This document shows, in pieces, positions 1 to 9,857 of a stretch of DNA of 64,000 bases; the stretch's first letter is position 1; each line of letters begins with the position of its first letter. The notes under the pieces were generated by a model. It had not been told where the DNA came from. It saw nothing but the letters and a program-made list of their open reading frames with translations, and did not search any database. Location: assembly GCA_019914995.1 (NCBI GenBank), contig CM034145.1:248001-312000 (forward strand), written 5' to 3'. The translations under genes were made by a program, and so were the position numbers. This DNA comes from Acanthochlamys bracteata. Its lineage: Eukaryota; Streptophyta; Magnoliopsida; Pandanales; Velloziaceae.

Positions 1-268
1 TCGGCAACTCTGTCTTTTTGTTTGTAGCATTAGTCGATATTTCGATGTCACGTTGAGTTGAAACGGATATGAATTCGCCTACTGCCATACTGAAAGCTCC
101 GGCGATAGCACCTGCTATGCCGGAGACTAACATGGACATTCTGTCTTCTCGAGCAGCACCAACACCTAGCATGAGTGAAGTCGTCGACAGCAAACCATCA
201 CTGGAGCCGAGAATAGCGGCGCGGAGCCATTGCGCCCGTTTCGTTGTCGCCGTTGCCGGAGAATCCAT
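1..268 (-). CDS. Vacuolar iron transporter homologue (VIT/CCC1-like), 5' part, cut by window edge
   Basis: The minus-strand reading from an ATG at 268 gives 89 residues beginning MDSPATATTKRAQWLRAAIL and continuing with SSDGLLSTTSLMLGVGAA and SMAVGEFISVSTQRDIE. These match the N-terminal part of plant vacuolar iron transporter homologues (nodulin-21-like, CCC1/VIT family). The family consists of small tonoplast proteins of about 200-250 residues with five membrane helices that move Fe or Mn into the vacuole. The first helix (about residues 12-34) and second helix (about 42-62) are visible. The open frame continues past position 1, so the 3' part is outside the window. I chose the ATG at 268 because it directly precedes the conserved RAQWLRAA block; the frame stays open a little upstream, with no better ATG. 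The homologue subgroup usually lacks the extended metal-binding domain of VIT1, but that cannot be judged here. Confidence 0.85.
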   Translation of the reverse strand, partial: MDSPATATTKRAQWLRAAILGSSDGLLSTTSLMLGVGAAREDRMSMLVSGIAGAIAGAFSMAVGEFISVSTQRDIEISTNATNKKTELP

Positions 269-825
269 GGAAATTCCGGCATGCACTAGTAGTGTGTGCA
301 AGTTAAGTAGCAACCTGGGTCTTGCATAAAAAGTTTTCTTGCCATAAGGTGTTTGGTTGTATTTGAGTAGTCACACTTTGGAGCAACTATTTTTTTGGTT
401 TGTTTCCCTTTTTGCATTGAGCAAGAAACCAAATTTTAAATTGTTCAGAATGAATGTTTGGTTCTCATGATTAAAAGAAGCATGTGAGTTATACCTTATG
501 CTTTGGAAGGTAGTTCAAAAACTGGACTTGAATTTCATTTGCGTCCAAGCACTCAGAAACTCGAACTAATTGAAGAAGTCTAATTGAGCCGAGTCTATCA
601 TTGCAAACAAATTTTTTTGACTTCTACAAGTTGAAAGTTTATCACACAAGACATTTCAAATGCACAAAGTAAACCTTCTCTAGATCTAGTAACAAATTAT
701 GATAAATGAATGATATAAATATTACACAAAACAACTGCCATCACTAGGCTCGAAGTATTTGCAATTACTCTGAAAAACAATATACTTTCATATATAAATT
801 TAAATAAATTTTTGCACAAGTAATC
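269..825. other. Intergenic: upstream region of the iron transporter homologue and 3' flank of PP7
   Basis: No coding signal on either strand. The transporter gene and PP7 are both on the minus strand, so this interval should hold the promoter and 5' UTR of the first and the 3' UTR of the second. It is AT-rich with no clear repeat. Confidence 0.6.
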
Positions 826-3445
826 TTATGATGTGCCACCCATGGCATCCAGGTCAAGATCCTCATCTGAGTCGATGACATCTTCAAAATCATAGTATGC
901 TTTTGCCTGCACCAATGTGTAAATTCTCTTACATCAATAAAGAAGCACATTTACATTTCTCTTAGTAATCTCGATGAAAGCTACATTAGTGAAAAAATGA
1001 ACTACATCATAAAGTCGATTGGAAATACCTTAGGTCTTGGGTATACTGCTTCGAAAGTATGGAAGTCTGGATTTGCATAGTCGGGCGGATGCAATACAAT
1101 GTATGCTCCTTTGTTGTTAGATCTCTCTTGGGTAGCCTGATTAATAATCAAAATTTACATTAGCAAGAGTACTGTGTAGAAGTGAGGGTCTGCAGTGGAT
1201 ATGCTACCTGAAACTGAGGGTAATCGGGTGCACTAAAAAGTGTTATCAGCTTTCCGGAATCAACTACATGATCAATCGTGTATCCGTTTTCCATTCCTGC
1301 AAGATCACTCCGTTTATCCCTAGCATCGGGTCCCTCATGTGACCTGATAATCAACTAAGTTAAAACAATCAAAACTTCAGATAACCAAAACCTCAACCAC
1401 CTTCAAATCAAATTCTTTTACAAGGAGAGATATCCACCAATATCCAAAAGGTTCCTAAATATCCTTGAAGTGAATGAAACTAGTAAGATAAAGTGATCTA
1501 CACTTCAAATGTATGATGAACAATGCCTCTATAAAAACCAATTGATTTAATCCCATGAATAATTAATTAAGCCATAGACAGAGTCCCGATTGTCGCTTGT
1601 CTGCTTAGATTACCTATCAAGTAAAGTATGGCTTCTCAAGAACGGTAATCACATATCTCTGCTTGCCTCCCTAAATTTTATAGAAATGCATACTAAGGAA
1701 AATTTTCATCAAGTTCTGCCTAAATTGATTGCCATGAAAAAATAAAAATGTTGCTGATCCATAATAAAACAGGATCAGTATACAAAAAGAGAGTATAATT
1801 CACCTTCAAATGATGCTTCTTCAGAAATTCCTCGGTGCAATCTGGTCCAAACAACAATCCGATTCCCCTTTCTGTATTCAATGAAAGACCAGACTTCATT
1901 GACGGGTCCGACCATAAGACATCACCAGGTATCAAGTTTAAACCTTGCCAAGGAGGATCAAGAACGGTCCGTCTTGCTTTCATTAATTCATCCAAGGAAC
2001 CAAGTTTTAAAGTAATTTCATCCATAACCACGTTGGAGACTATTCTACGACCTTTCCTACGTTTTGGCTTCTTCTTCGAAACCATATTCATACTTCGAAA
2101 TAATCCTCCATGTGCTGTTAACACTGTATCCGCAATCAATGAGGCTAATGGAAGATCTTCAAAACATCTTAAGCACTTTCGATAAACATGTTGCCCTTGG
2201 CTGCCATACTTAGCCATCACCTCTTTCTCAAAACCATAAACAGACGTACAGTACTTCGACTCATGATTACCACGCAATAGAAACACTCGGTGAGGCAAAT
2301 GCACCTATAATAAATTAAATTAGACAACAACAGATAAAAATTCTCGTAAAGCAAATGATAGTTACTACCAACATAAACTAGCATATATTCTAACCAAAAA
2401 TCTAGCAAAATCACAAGTTAATAGCCAAGTTCCTGATAAATTGAAATTCCAACTCGTAACAAAGAACGGCTACTAAGCATGAACAAGTTCAGTCAAAAAC
2501 TAAGAATAACACAATCTCTCATCTCCTCGTGTTCCTATCAACATAAACTAGCACACATTCTACAGAAAAATCTAGCAAAACCACTACTGATAGTTGAACT
2601 CCTCATCAACTGAAATTCCAACCCCTAACAAAGAATGGCTACTAAGCATGAACAAGTTCATCTAAAAACTAACAATAGCACATATCTCTCATCTCCTAGC
2701 ATTCCTATCAACATAAACTAGTATATATTCTACCCAAAAATGTAGCAAAATCACGACTTGATACTCGAGTTCCTCGTTAATTGAAATTCCAAAACCTTAC
2801 GAAAAGCAGCTAACAAGCATGAACAAATTCATCTAAAAATTACAACAACACATCTCTCATGTCATCGGCTTCCTATCATTTCATGAACTTTCATCAAATT
2901 CACTAAATTTATCGATTCCAACCAAACTTGCACCAAACAAAAGCATGACTACAAAAATTGTAAGTATGAATATAAAGGAGAATAGAAATTGTTACCTTCC
3001 AAGCTAACAGCAAAACAAACGTCTCCAACCCCCAAGCACCTCTATCAACATAATCCCCATTAAAAACATAAACTTTCTTCTCCGATGGCAATCCGGCATC
3101 TCGAAACAAGAACAACAAATCATGCAACTGTCCATGGAGATCTCCGACCACAACAACATCGAGACCACCATCATCTCCACCGCCATCACCGGTACCAGTG
3201 CTGATTTTAACACAGTTAGGTTCAGCGTGTAGAATTTTTGAAGCCTCAAGCAATAAGTGATCGAGGAGAGAAACCGGAACAACTCCGGGGAGATCATCTG
3301 GTGCTACGCAACGGGAAGACCAGTCCAACGTGTCGGAAAGTGATTGGATCCAGCTAGTCCTGATTGATCCGTCTTCCGGCCATGTCAGAGGGATCTCCGC
3401 CGGCGGCGGCGGTGGTGATGGAGCTTGTCGGTCTTCTTCCTCCAT
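826..3445 (-). CDS. PP7: Serine/threonine-protein phosphatase 7 (PP7), complete, five exons
   Basis: Exons on the minus strand are 2996-3445, 1804-2304, 1208-1354, 1029-1136 and 826-906. All introns are phase 0 with GT-AG ends, giving 428 residues. The PPP metallophosphatase signatures are present in order: GDLHGQ and GDYVDRG in exon 1, RGNHES and TAHGG in exon 2, and RSHE in exon 3. Exon 2 carries an insert with a strongly basic stretch ([11 protein letters not shown]), a likely nuclear localisation signal. Inserts in the catalytic domain are a hallmark of plant PP7, and Arabidopsis PP7 (413 residues) is known as a nuclear, calmodulin-binding phosphatase linked to cryptochrome signalling and heat response. 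The C-terminus is acidic ([13 protein letters not shown]). The start is the ATG at 3445; a TTG three codons upstream is not needed. Intron 1 (2305-2995) holds a three-unit tandem repeat. Confidence 0.93.
2371..2880. repeat. Tandem repeat, period 170 bp, three units, in PP7 intron 1
   Basis: The marker ACATAAACTA recurs at 2371, 2541 and 2711, exactly 170 bp apart. Each unit continues with matching text: TAGCAAAA, a GAAATTCCAA block, AAGCATGAACAA, and CATCTCTCAT-like stretches. The third unit is the most diverged and fades near 2880. The array fills most of intron 1 and lies wholly outside coding exons. Confidence 0.85.
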
Positions 3446-3521
3446 TGAGAACAAAAAATAAAGAAATAAGAGAATAAGGATTGGTTATAAATCAGTTAAA
3501 TAACTATAACAAAGAATTCGT

Positions 3522-3561
3522 TGGGCTTTATTTGGGCTGAGAGTTGATTCAACTATGGGCT
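3522..3561. promoter_or_regulatory. Cluster of three site II (TGGGCT) elements upstream of PP7
   Basis: TGGGCT occurs at 3522-3527, 3533-3538 and 3556-3561, within 120 bp of the PP7 start codon. Clustered TGGGCY (site II) elements are known TCP-factor targets in plant housekeeping promoters. Function here is inferred from motif and position only. Confidence 0.45.
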
Positions 3562-3796
3562 GAGTGTTGAAATTTAACGTAATCCAAAGCTATTAGTTTG
3601 GGAAAGGCGTACTACACTACTTAGGATCAAAAATATGAATTTGAATTTAATATATCGATAATTCTTATGTTTTTAAATCACTGTTTAGATTTTGACACCA
3701 ATAAAAAAGGTACAAAATCGAATTTGCTGGACAATAGTTGAACAAGATTATTTAATTCTAAAAAGCCCCAATTTTTACGTAAAGTCCACATTTAGA

Positions 3797-3992
3797 ATTG
3801 TGTTCTAAACATATATCCTTCAATTTTTAATTTATATTTTTAAATAAAATATATAATATTGTATAATTTTATAAAAATTTATAAAAATTAATTATTTATT
3901 ATTAAAATAAAAACAATTTTTTTTTTTATAAAATAAAATATGTTTTATTTAAAAAATTAATTTTCTGAATCATTAACGCTCCCTAACTCCAT
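3797..3992. repeat. AT-rich MITE-like repeat copy, degenerate, in the PP7/HMGR intergenic region
   Basis: Interior TTTTTAATTTATATTTTTAA and ATTATTAAAATAAAAACAAT resembles the family; the right end ATTAACGCTCCC is similar to the copy at 17764. Ends are otherwise unclear. Confidence 0.4.
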
Positions 3993-4141
3993 TCTAACAA
4001 TCCATTCCCAGCCTATTTTACTAGCCCATATATCCTTAAAACTTTAAAGCAGCCTATTCAGTAGCCGTGTTTAAATTTGTCGTATATGCTTAATAGTTGT
4101 TCTCAATTGCAAAAACGTTAGGAAGAATTTTTTCTTTTTCT

Positions 4142-4148
4142 TATAAAT
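4142..4148 (+). promoter_or_regulatory. Candidate TATA box of HMGR
   Basis: TATAAAT lies 70 bp before the HMGR ATG at 4218, in a pyrimidine-rich context and followed by CG-richer leader sequence. The spacing would give a short 5' UTR of about 40-45 nt. Confidence 0.5.
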
Positions 4149-4217
4149 TTTCGCGAGTTCCGCTCACACGAGAGGTGCAGCAGCGCGCTCCGGTTCTTCA
4201 GTGAACTCAAAACACGC

Positions 4218-7200
4218 ATGGCCTCTCCTTCCACCACTACCGGCGCCGTAGCTCGCCGCCACCGACCCAATCATCAGCATCACCCTCCTCCTCAGCCACG
4301 TCTCCGTGCTTCCGACGCGCTACCTCTACCGATCTCTCACACCAACCGTGCTTTCGCTGTGATCTTCGTTCTCCCTTTGATTTTCTTGATGCGCCGGTGG
4401 GGTGGAAAGATCAAAGCTTCCATACCGTTGTACATCGTCGATTTGCCCGAGCTGATTGCTACTGTCGCTCTTGTCGCTTCGCTTACTTACTTGCCCAATT
4501 TCTTCGCGATTCAGTTCGTGCAGAATATGATTCATTCTGATGATGATGATGTTGTTGTTGGGCATGGTGATTCTGACGATGTTGGGTTTAGAACGAGCTT
4601 GCCCATGTTGTCAAACGGCGATCTTGATGATCCCAGGTTGAAATCGGGCGTGCCCAGAACGGGAAGATTGGATCTTGTTGATCTGAATTCGAAGCCGAGT
4701 TTCACGATATCGCCAAATGGTGTTTCGGATGAAATTGGATCGAGAGAAAGCTTGTCCGTATCGGAAAAATTCGATCTTGGCGATTCAAAATTGAAATCGG
4801 AAGTACCGAAACGACAATGTAAGCTTCTGGAAGATTCTAGCTCGAAATTGAGCCCACTGATCGCGTCAGAAGATGATGATGAGACGATTATTGCTTCGGT
4901 TGCTGCAGGTGCGACACCATCTTATGTTCTTGAATCGAAGCTTGCAGACTGCTACCGAGCTGCTGCAATTCGAAGGGAGGCCTTGAAGAGGGTGACTGGA
5001 AAGGGATTGGAAGGATTGCCTCTCAGTGGATTTGATTATGCTTCCATTCTTGGACAATGTTGCGAATTGCCTGTCGGATATGTTACCCTTCCGGTGGGAA
5101 TTGCCGGACCGTTGATGCTTAATGGGAAGCAGTTCTATGTACCAATGGCGACAACAGAAGGATGCCTTGTCGCGAGCACTAACAGAGGATGCAAGGCCAT
5201 AGCTGAATCAGGCGGAGCAACGTGTGTGGTGATGAAGGATGGAATGACAAGAGCGCCGGTCGTCCGCCTGCCTACTGCTGTAAAAGCAGCTGAGCTTAAG
5301 TCTTTCCTTGAGGCACCTGCCAATTTCGAGACGATTGCTATTGTGTTCAACAGGTATTAGTCTTTCTTATATGATAGCTGAATTTTTATGGCACTCTAAA
5401 CCTGTAGTCTACTTTCTTTAAGTTGTTGAATTCCATGTATTTAATCCATATCTTCATCTAGAGGCAGAAAGTTATTAGGTATATCTAATTTCATTGTTCT
5501 TGTTGATGTTGATGTCTTATTTCAAGAAGGTAGTTAATATGATTACTGTCACTTTCTGAAGAGAAGATCACCGTATGTGCATAAGCAATAGTACTGTCTG
5601 AGTGGTTTCCCTCGGGAAAGTACCACTGTACAGGTTGTTTGGTATTAATGTAGCATTTTCATTTCTGATGTATGATTGATGGTTTTGAAATGTGAATTAC
5701 TGCTGAATTAAAGCATGCTTTTTATCTAGATTAATGCTCTGCTATTTAGGTGGTTGTTAGCAGACTGCAATGCTTCTTTTTGCAGAAGTATTTCTTTCAG
5801 ATGGTTAACCATATCTGAGGTGGTAAGCATCTTTGCTTTGTTGTCATTGCTACTTCAGGTCCAGCAGATTCGCCAGGCTTCAGAAGATTCAGTGTGCTCT
5901 TGCAGGAAGAAACCTGTACATGCGATTTAGCTGCTTGACTGGAGATGCAATGGGGATGAACATGGTATCAAAGGGTGTCCAGAATGTATTGGATTACCTC
6001 CAGAATGACTTCCCTGACATGGATGTGATCAGCATCTCTAGTATGTTCTGTTGGACTAGTCGATATTTCTGATGCATTCTTTCTATAAACTTTTGATTCT
6101 AGAAGAGGATAGAGGATTTCTTTGCTTTGAAAGGTTGCGTCAATCTTAACACTTTTAGTAAGTTGCTACAAATATGTCCTATGTAGAATCTCTGAGATTA
6201 GAATGTGAAGCAAGCTTTTGATGCAAAGGCTTTGAGGTTTACTAAAAATGTTTTGGAATTCCTGGACAGGCAATTTTTGCTCTGATAAGAAGCCTGCTGC
6301 AGTCAATTGGATTGAAGGCCGTGGTAAATCAGTTGTGTGTGAGGCAATTATAAAGGAGGAGGTTGTTAGGACGGTCCTAAAGACTAACATTTCAGCCCTA
6401 ATGGAGCTCAACATGGTAAAAAATCTTGCTGGTTCAGCAGTTGCTGGAGCTTTGGGTGGTTTCAATGCTCATGCAAGCAATATCGTTTCTGCAATCTATA
6501 TTGCCACCGGACAAGATCCAGCACAAAATATTGAGAGTTCACACTGCATCACCATGTTTGAAGCTGCTAATGGTGGGAGGGATCTACATGTTTCAGTGAC
6601 AATGCCTTCAATTGAGGTATGCCAGTACTCGTTTTTCTTCTGCTTTTCTTTGTTATACATCTTTTCATGTTGCATCACTCGTGTGTTATTTTGTGTACAT
6701 GATGTGCTTACCTAGCTTGTGAGTTACGATCCGTTGAAAAGCTCATATATGGCGCATAATCTGATAATTGTTTCCAAAACTCTGTTATTGTGATATGATT
6801 TTCTGCTGCTTGTTCACCTTTGATTTTCTCCAACTCGTGCATTGTGAACATCAATTTGATACCTCTGCTAATCTTTGAAGTTACAAAAGTTTAGTTATTA
6901 TCCATGAATGATGTCATCTGTGTTGCTTGAAGATTTATCCAAGCTATGCTTGTTCATGCAAATTGAGATCAAGCATGGAGTTGCTTCTGAACCTTTCCTT
7001 TCCAAACATACCAGAATGCTGTTGCTATCTTCCATCAAATACTGTATGAGTAATAAAAAAACTAAGTGTCTGTCTTATGTGTTTCCTGTCAGTTGATCGC
7101 TAGTTGAAAATTAACTTCTATCAAATACTGTATGAGTAACAAAAAACCTAAGTCTGTCTTATGTGTTTCCTGTCAGTTGATCTCTATTTGAAAATTATCT

Positions 7201-7845
7201 ACAATTATAAACCCTTCTTTCCCAAAATTCTTTTCCGGCATTTTTGTTTTTGTGAAAATGCACTCCTTCACCCTGTTAAGTGAGAAATTTCCCTGCAAGA
7301 CGAAGTTTTGAAGGCTCTCTAGTTGAAAATTCCTGCATATTCAAAATAATCTCTTACAACTGGACAATGCTTCTTTTTCTTGTCGAGCTGGTGATCAAAA
7401 CCTTTTGTCCTTCTCAACTGCATCACTCTATTATATTGGCATTTTCCAAACCATTTCCTTGTTTGTACTCTTTCCTAGTGATATTAACCAGCCATGTGTG
7501 CATGTTTAAGATGTTGAGCCGTGTTTATCACTTCTCAATCTTTCTTTTTGTCTATTGCTTTAATTGTGCAAACTTTTGAGATGCGCCTTGATAACTATAC
7601 AGGTTGGCACAGTTGGAGGTGGCACCCAGCTCGCATCTCAGGCTGCCTGTCTGGACCTACTTGGTGTGAAGGGTGCTAACATGGATTGTCCTGGGGCCAA
7701 TGCAAAGCAACTCGCCACTATCGTTGCCGGTGCTGTTCTTGCTGGTGAGCTTTCTCTTATGTCTGCTCTTGCTGCTGGACAACTCGTGAAGAGCCACATG
7801 AAGTACAACAGATCCAGCAAAGATGTCACCAAGGCCGGCTTTTGA
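4218..7845 (+). CDS. HMGR: 3-hydroxy-3-methylglutaryl-CoA reductase, complete, four exons
   Basis: Exons 4218-5353, 5859-6040, 6270-6616 and 7603-7845 give 635 residues. The enzyme makes mevalonate from HMG-CoA with NADPH and is the committed step of cytosolic isoprenoid synthesis, anchored in the ER. Two membrane segments lie at about residues 43-59 and 72-102, after an Arg-rich start. An acidic linker of about 120 residues follows, then the catalytic domain. Expected catalytic residues are present: Glu314 ([10 protein letters not shown]), Lys446 (SDKKP), Asp522 (GQDPAQN) and His620 (SHMKYNRSS); Ser626 is in the place of the known SnRK1 site. The four-exon layout is the usual plant one. The protein is longer than the common 560-600 residues because the linker holds an internal duplication. 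The junction of exons 2 and 3 encodes Ser440 where the family normally has Gly (ISGNF). Confidence 0.95.
4590..4883 (+). repeat. Tandem duplication in the HMGR linker coding sequence
   Basis: Residues about 125-172 and 176-222 of HMGR align with each other. The first has [26 protein letters not shown]; the second has [26 protein letters not shown]. The DNA also aligns, for instance GGTTGAAATCGGGCGTGCCC against AATTGAAATCGGAAGTACCG. The unit is about 150 bp. It lies between the membrane anchor and the catalytic domain and keeps the reading frame. Confidence 0.75.
7034..7201. repeat. 86-bp tandem duplication in HMGR intron 3
   Basis: The block starting ATCAAATACTGTATGAGTAA at 7034 recurs at 7120, followed in both by the shared TGTTTCCTGTCAGTTGATC. 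Only scattered substitutions and small indels separate the two units. Non-coding. Confidence 0.85.
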
Positions 7846-8597
7846 TGAAAGATATCTTATCATGGACCCCTTATAAGATTGAACATGATGCACGAGAGAA
7901 TGAAAGTAACGTTTTGGGGAATCATCTATAAAGGGGTTGCTGCTAAGATTTTAACAACTGACGCTATCTGGAAGTTTTGTTTCTCAATTCTGCAACTGAG
8001 GCTGAGGTGGGAGGACTGGAATACTGCATGGGCGTTCTTGTTTAATTCCTTTACGTATTTCTTGTTGTTTATTCACTTGATTCATTGTTGTTTAAGCTTG
8101 TGTTATCTGTAGCTTATCTTTAATCTGATGAATAATTACTCTAATTAATGTTTAAAGAGTTCTCTACTAACTTCATGTTTTAAAATTTTTTAAAATTCTA
8201 ATAATGCACAAAGATTGACAAGCTCTAAAAGCTCTTTAAAAAATAATAATCTTTTTTTATTTATTTAAGAAAAAAGGTTAATGTATTGAGGCGTTTGACA
8301 TTATTTTTTTAGAAAATAATTTTTAATTTTATTAAAAATTTAAAAAGTATAGAAAAATTTTATATAATAAAATTACTTATTTTATGTTTATAATAAAATT
8401 AAAATATTTTATTTTAAAAAAAATAAAAATATTTTTTGTTCTAAAAAAATTTATGTAAAGTACATTTTCAAAGACCAGGCTTTCAAACAAACATAAACTT
8501 CCAGCGTAGTTAAGAGCATAATTTGGGCCTTGGCCATAATTGAAAGGCCCGATTAAACAGAACTAAGAGCAAATTATCGTCGGTAGGCAGCGGAGAA
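7846..8597. other. HMGR 3' flank, AT-rich repeat, and promoter of the 104-residue gene
   Basis: The first 300 bp look like the HMGR 3' UTR. About 8286-8485 is a copy of the AT-rich MITE-like family. Just before the next gene, TGGGCC (8524-8529) and AGGCCC (8545-8550) form a pair of site II-type motifs, common in promoters of nuclear genes for mitochondrial or ribosomal proteins. Confidence 0.5.
8286..8485. repeat. AT-rich MITE-like repeat copy
   Basis: Begins near GGCGTTTGACA and runs through the family's usual TTTTTAATTTTATTAAAAATTT, TAGAAAAATTTTATATAA and AAAATAAAAATATTTTTTGT blocks. Boundaries are approximate. Confidence 0.55.
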
Positions 8598-9857
8598 ATG
8601 GCGGCGATTGGCGGCGGAAGAAGCAGAGGATGGCAGCGGACGTTGGGAAACGTTCGGTCGGTCTTTGGAAACGCGCTCGGCGGTCTTCGTGGTGGGCCTA
8701 ATATAGCTTCTTGGGCAGTCGCCGGAACGCTTGCTTACTTCTTCTGGGTCAAGCCCGAGAGAGAACTTCGCAAGCAGCAAGAGGTTTACTTGTGTGGTTT
8801 TTATTTTTGTGATTTTTGTCGTTTTCTGAATTCAATTGATAGAAATTAGTAATGGGTTGAGCTGATTTTTCATAGTTATAGTGAATGGTTGTCTTCAAAG
8901 GTTCAATCTTTTGTTTTTTCCCCCATGCTAGTTTTGGTTAATTTTGCTAAGTAACAAGCTAGTTGGTTTGATTACTCGGTGATAAATTTCTGGTAGACTT
9001 CTTGTTGCTGCTTATGTATGTTCTCTGATCGCATGCTTGCTCTGTGTTGATTTCAGTTCATGTGTTTCACTCTTTGAATTTTGAGCTATTTGAATGAATT
9101 TCAAAGAGGAAGTGTTGTGCCAATAGTTGATTAGTCCTCAAAGTTAAGTGGCTTAAGTGAACCATGATAGTTGGTAGACGATAATTTGGGTGAAAGTTCA
9201 GGAATTCACTTTCTACCTGCTCTACGATCATGTTAACTATTTGTCTTGGCTGCAGGTTAATCAACAAGCTAGACATCCAGTTGTATCTCTAGTGGATTTC
9301 TAACTTAACAATCAGAAGCTCGTCTTATGTGCATATCATTTGGAAACTGCTTGCCTCTCTTGTAGACCTTAAAGTGTTCTTAGCTCTTGTCTCCCAATTT
9401 GAATGCAACATTACATTGTCTAGTGCCCTTCAAACAAAATTTCCATGTAATAGAGAAGATTTTAGGATCATATGGTAGTTCCTTCTGAGGTTTATATGAA
9501 TTAACATTTCTTAAAAATTTCCATTTGTTGCATCTGGAGGGTTACATGTTCTTGTTTGGACAGGAGAAATGTACGAGTGTTATTTTTCTTTTAATAAACC
9601 CATTGGTAAGACTTCTTTTTGGTTGCTTCAGGAGAAAGCGGCTCTAGCTGCTGCATCTGATCCTTACCGGTATGTAGAGAAACGAAAACCCATTCCTGAT
9701 CCTCAGGTTTGTTTCATGTGGAGATATTCCATTTCTTTTGTTGCAGTCATCCATTGGAGAAAGTTTCCATGCCGTATCTTAATCTATTTATCATTCTCTC
9801 CAGAATACTGGTTTGATTTATGGGAAGAGGAGAAAACCCGAAGAATCAGAAAATTAA
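8598..9857 (+). CDS. Small conserved plant protein with one predicted membrane helix, three exons
   Basis: Exons 8598-8783, 9632-9706 and 9804-9857, all phase 0 with GT-AG ends, give 104 residues. Order in the protein: a Gly/Arg-rich start (GGGRSRGWQRTLG), one hydrophobic segment (about residues 36-50, ASWAVAGTLAYFFWV), then a charged tail with KPERELRKQQEEKAA, DPYRYVEKRKPIPDPQ and NTGLIYGKRRKPEESEN. The pattern resembles small plant proteins of unknown function that I half-recognise but cannot name. Site II motifs upstream and the basic N-terminus before a single helix would suit a mitochondrial or other organelle membrane protein, but that is inference. An alternative start of exon 2 after the CAG near 9564 is possible; the one used keeps phase and a clean pyrimidine tract. 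Confidence 0.75.

Larger units (their letters stand above)
3446..4217. promoter_or_regulatory. Shared head-to-head intergenic region of PP7 (minus) and HMGR (plus)
   Basis: PP7 starts at 3445 on the minus strand and HMGR at 4218 on the plus strand, so 772 bp serve both promoters. On the HMGR side a TATAAAT box lies at about 4142-4148, some 75 bp before the ATG, and is followed by a CG-richer leader. On the PP7 side there are three TGGGCT motifs. The middle (about 3797-3992) is an AT-rich stretch resembling the dispersed MITE-like repeat of this window. Confidence 0.6.

Noticed and set aside
69..329. Plus-strand ORF of 86 codons
   Set aside because: It is the antisense of the iron transporter homologue, whose minus-strand reading has clear family motifs.
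1835..2185. Plus-strand ORF opposite PP7 exon 2
   Set aside because: Antisense shadow of a conserved exon; no features of its own.
2371..2880. Regular repeats that could suggest a CRISPR-like array
   Set aside because: Units are 170 bp, contiguous and without spacers, in a plant intron; it is an ordinary tandem repeat.
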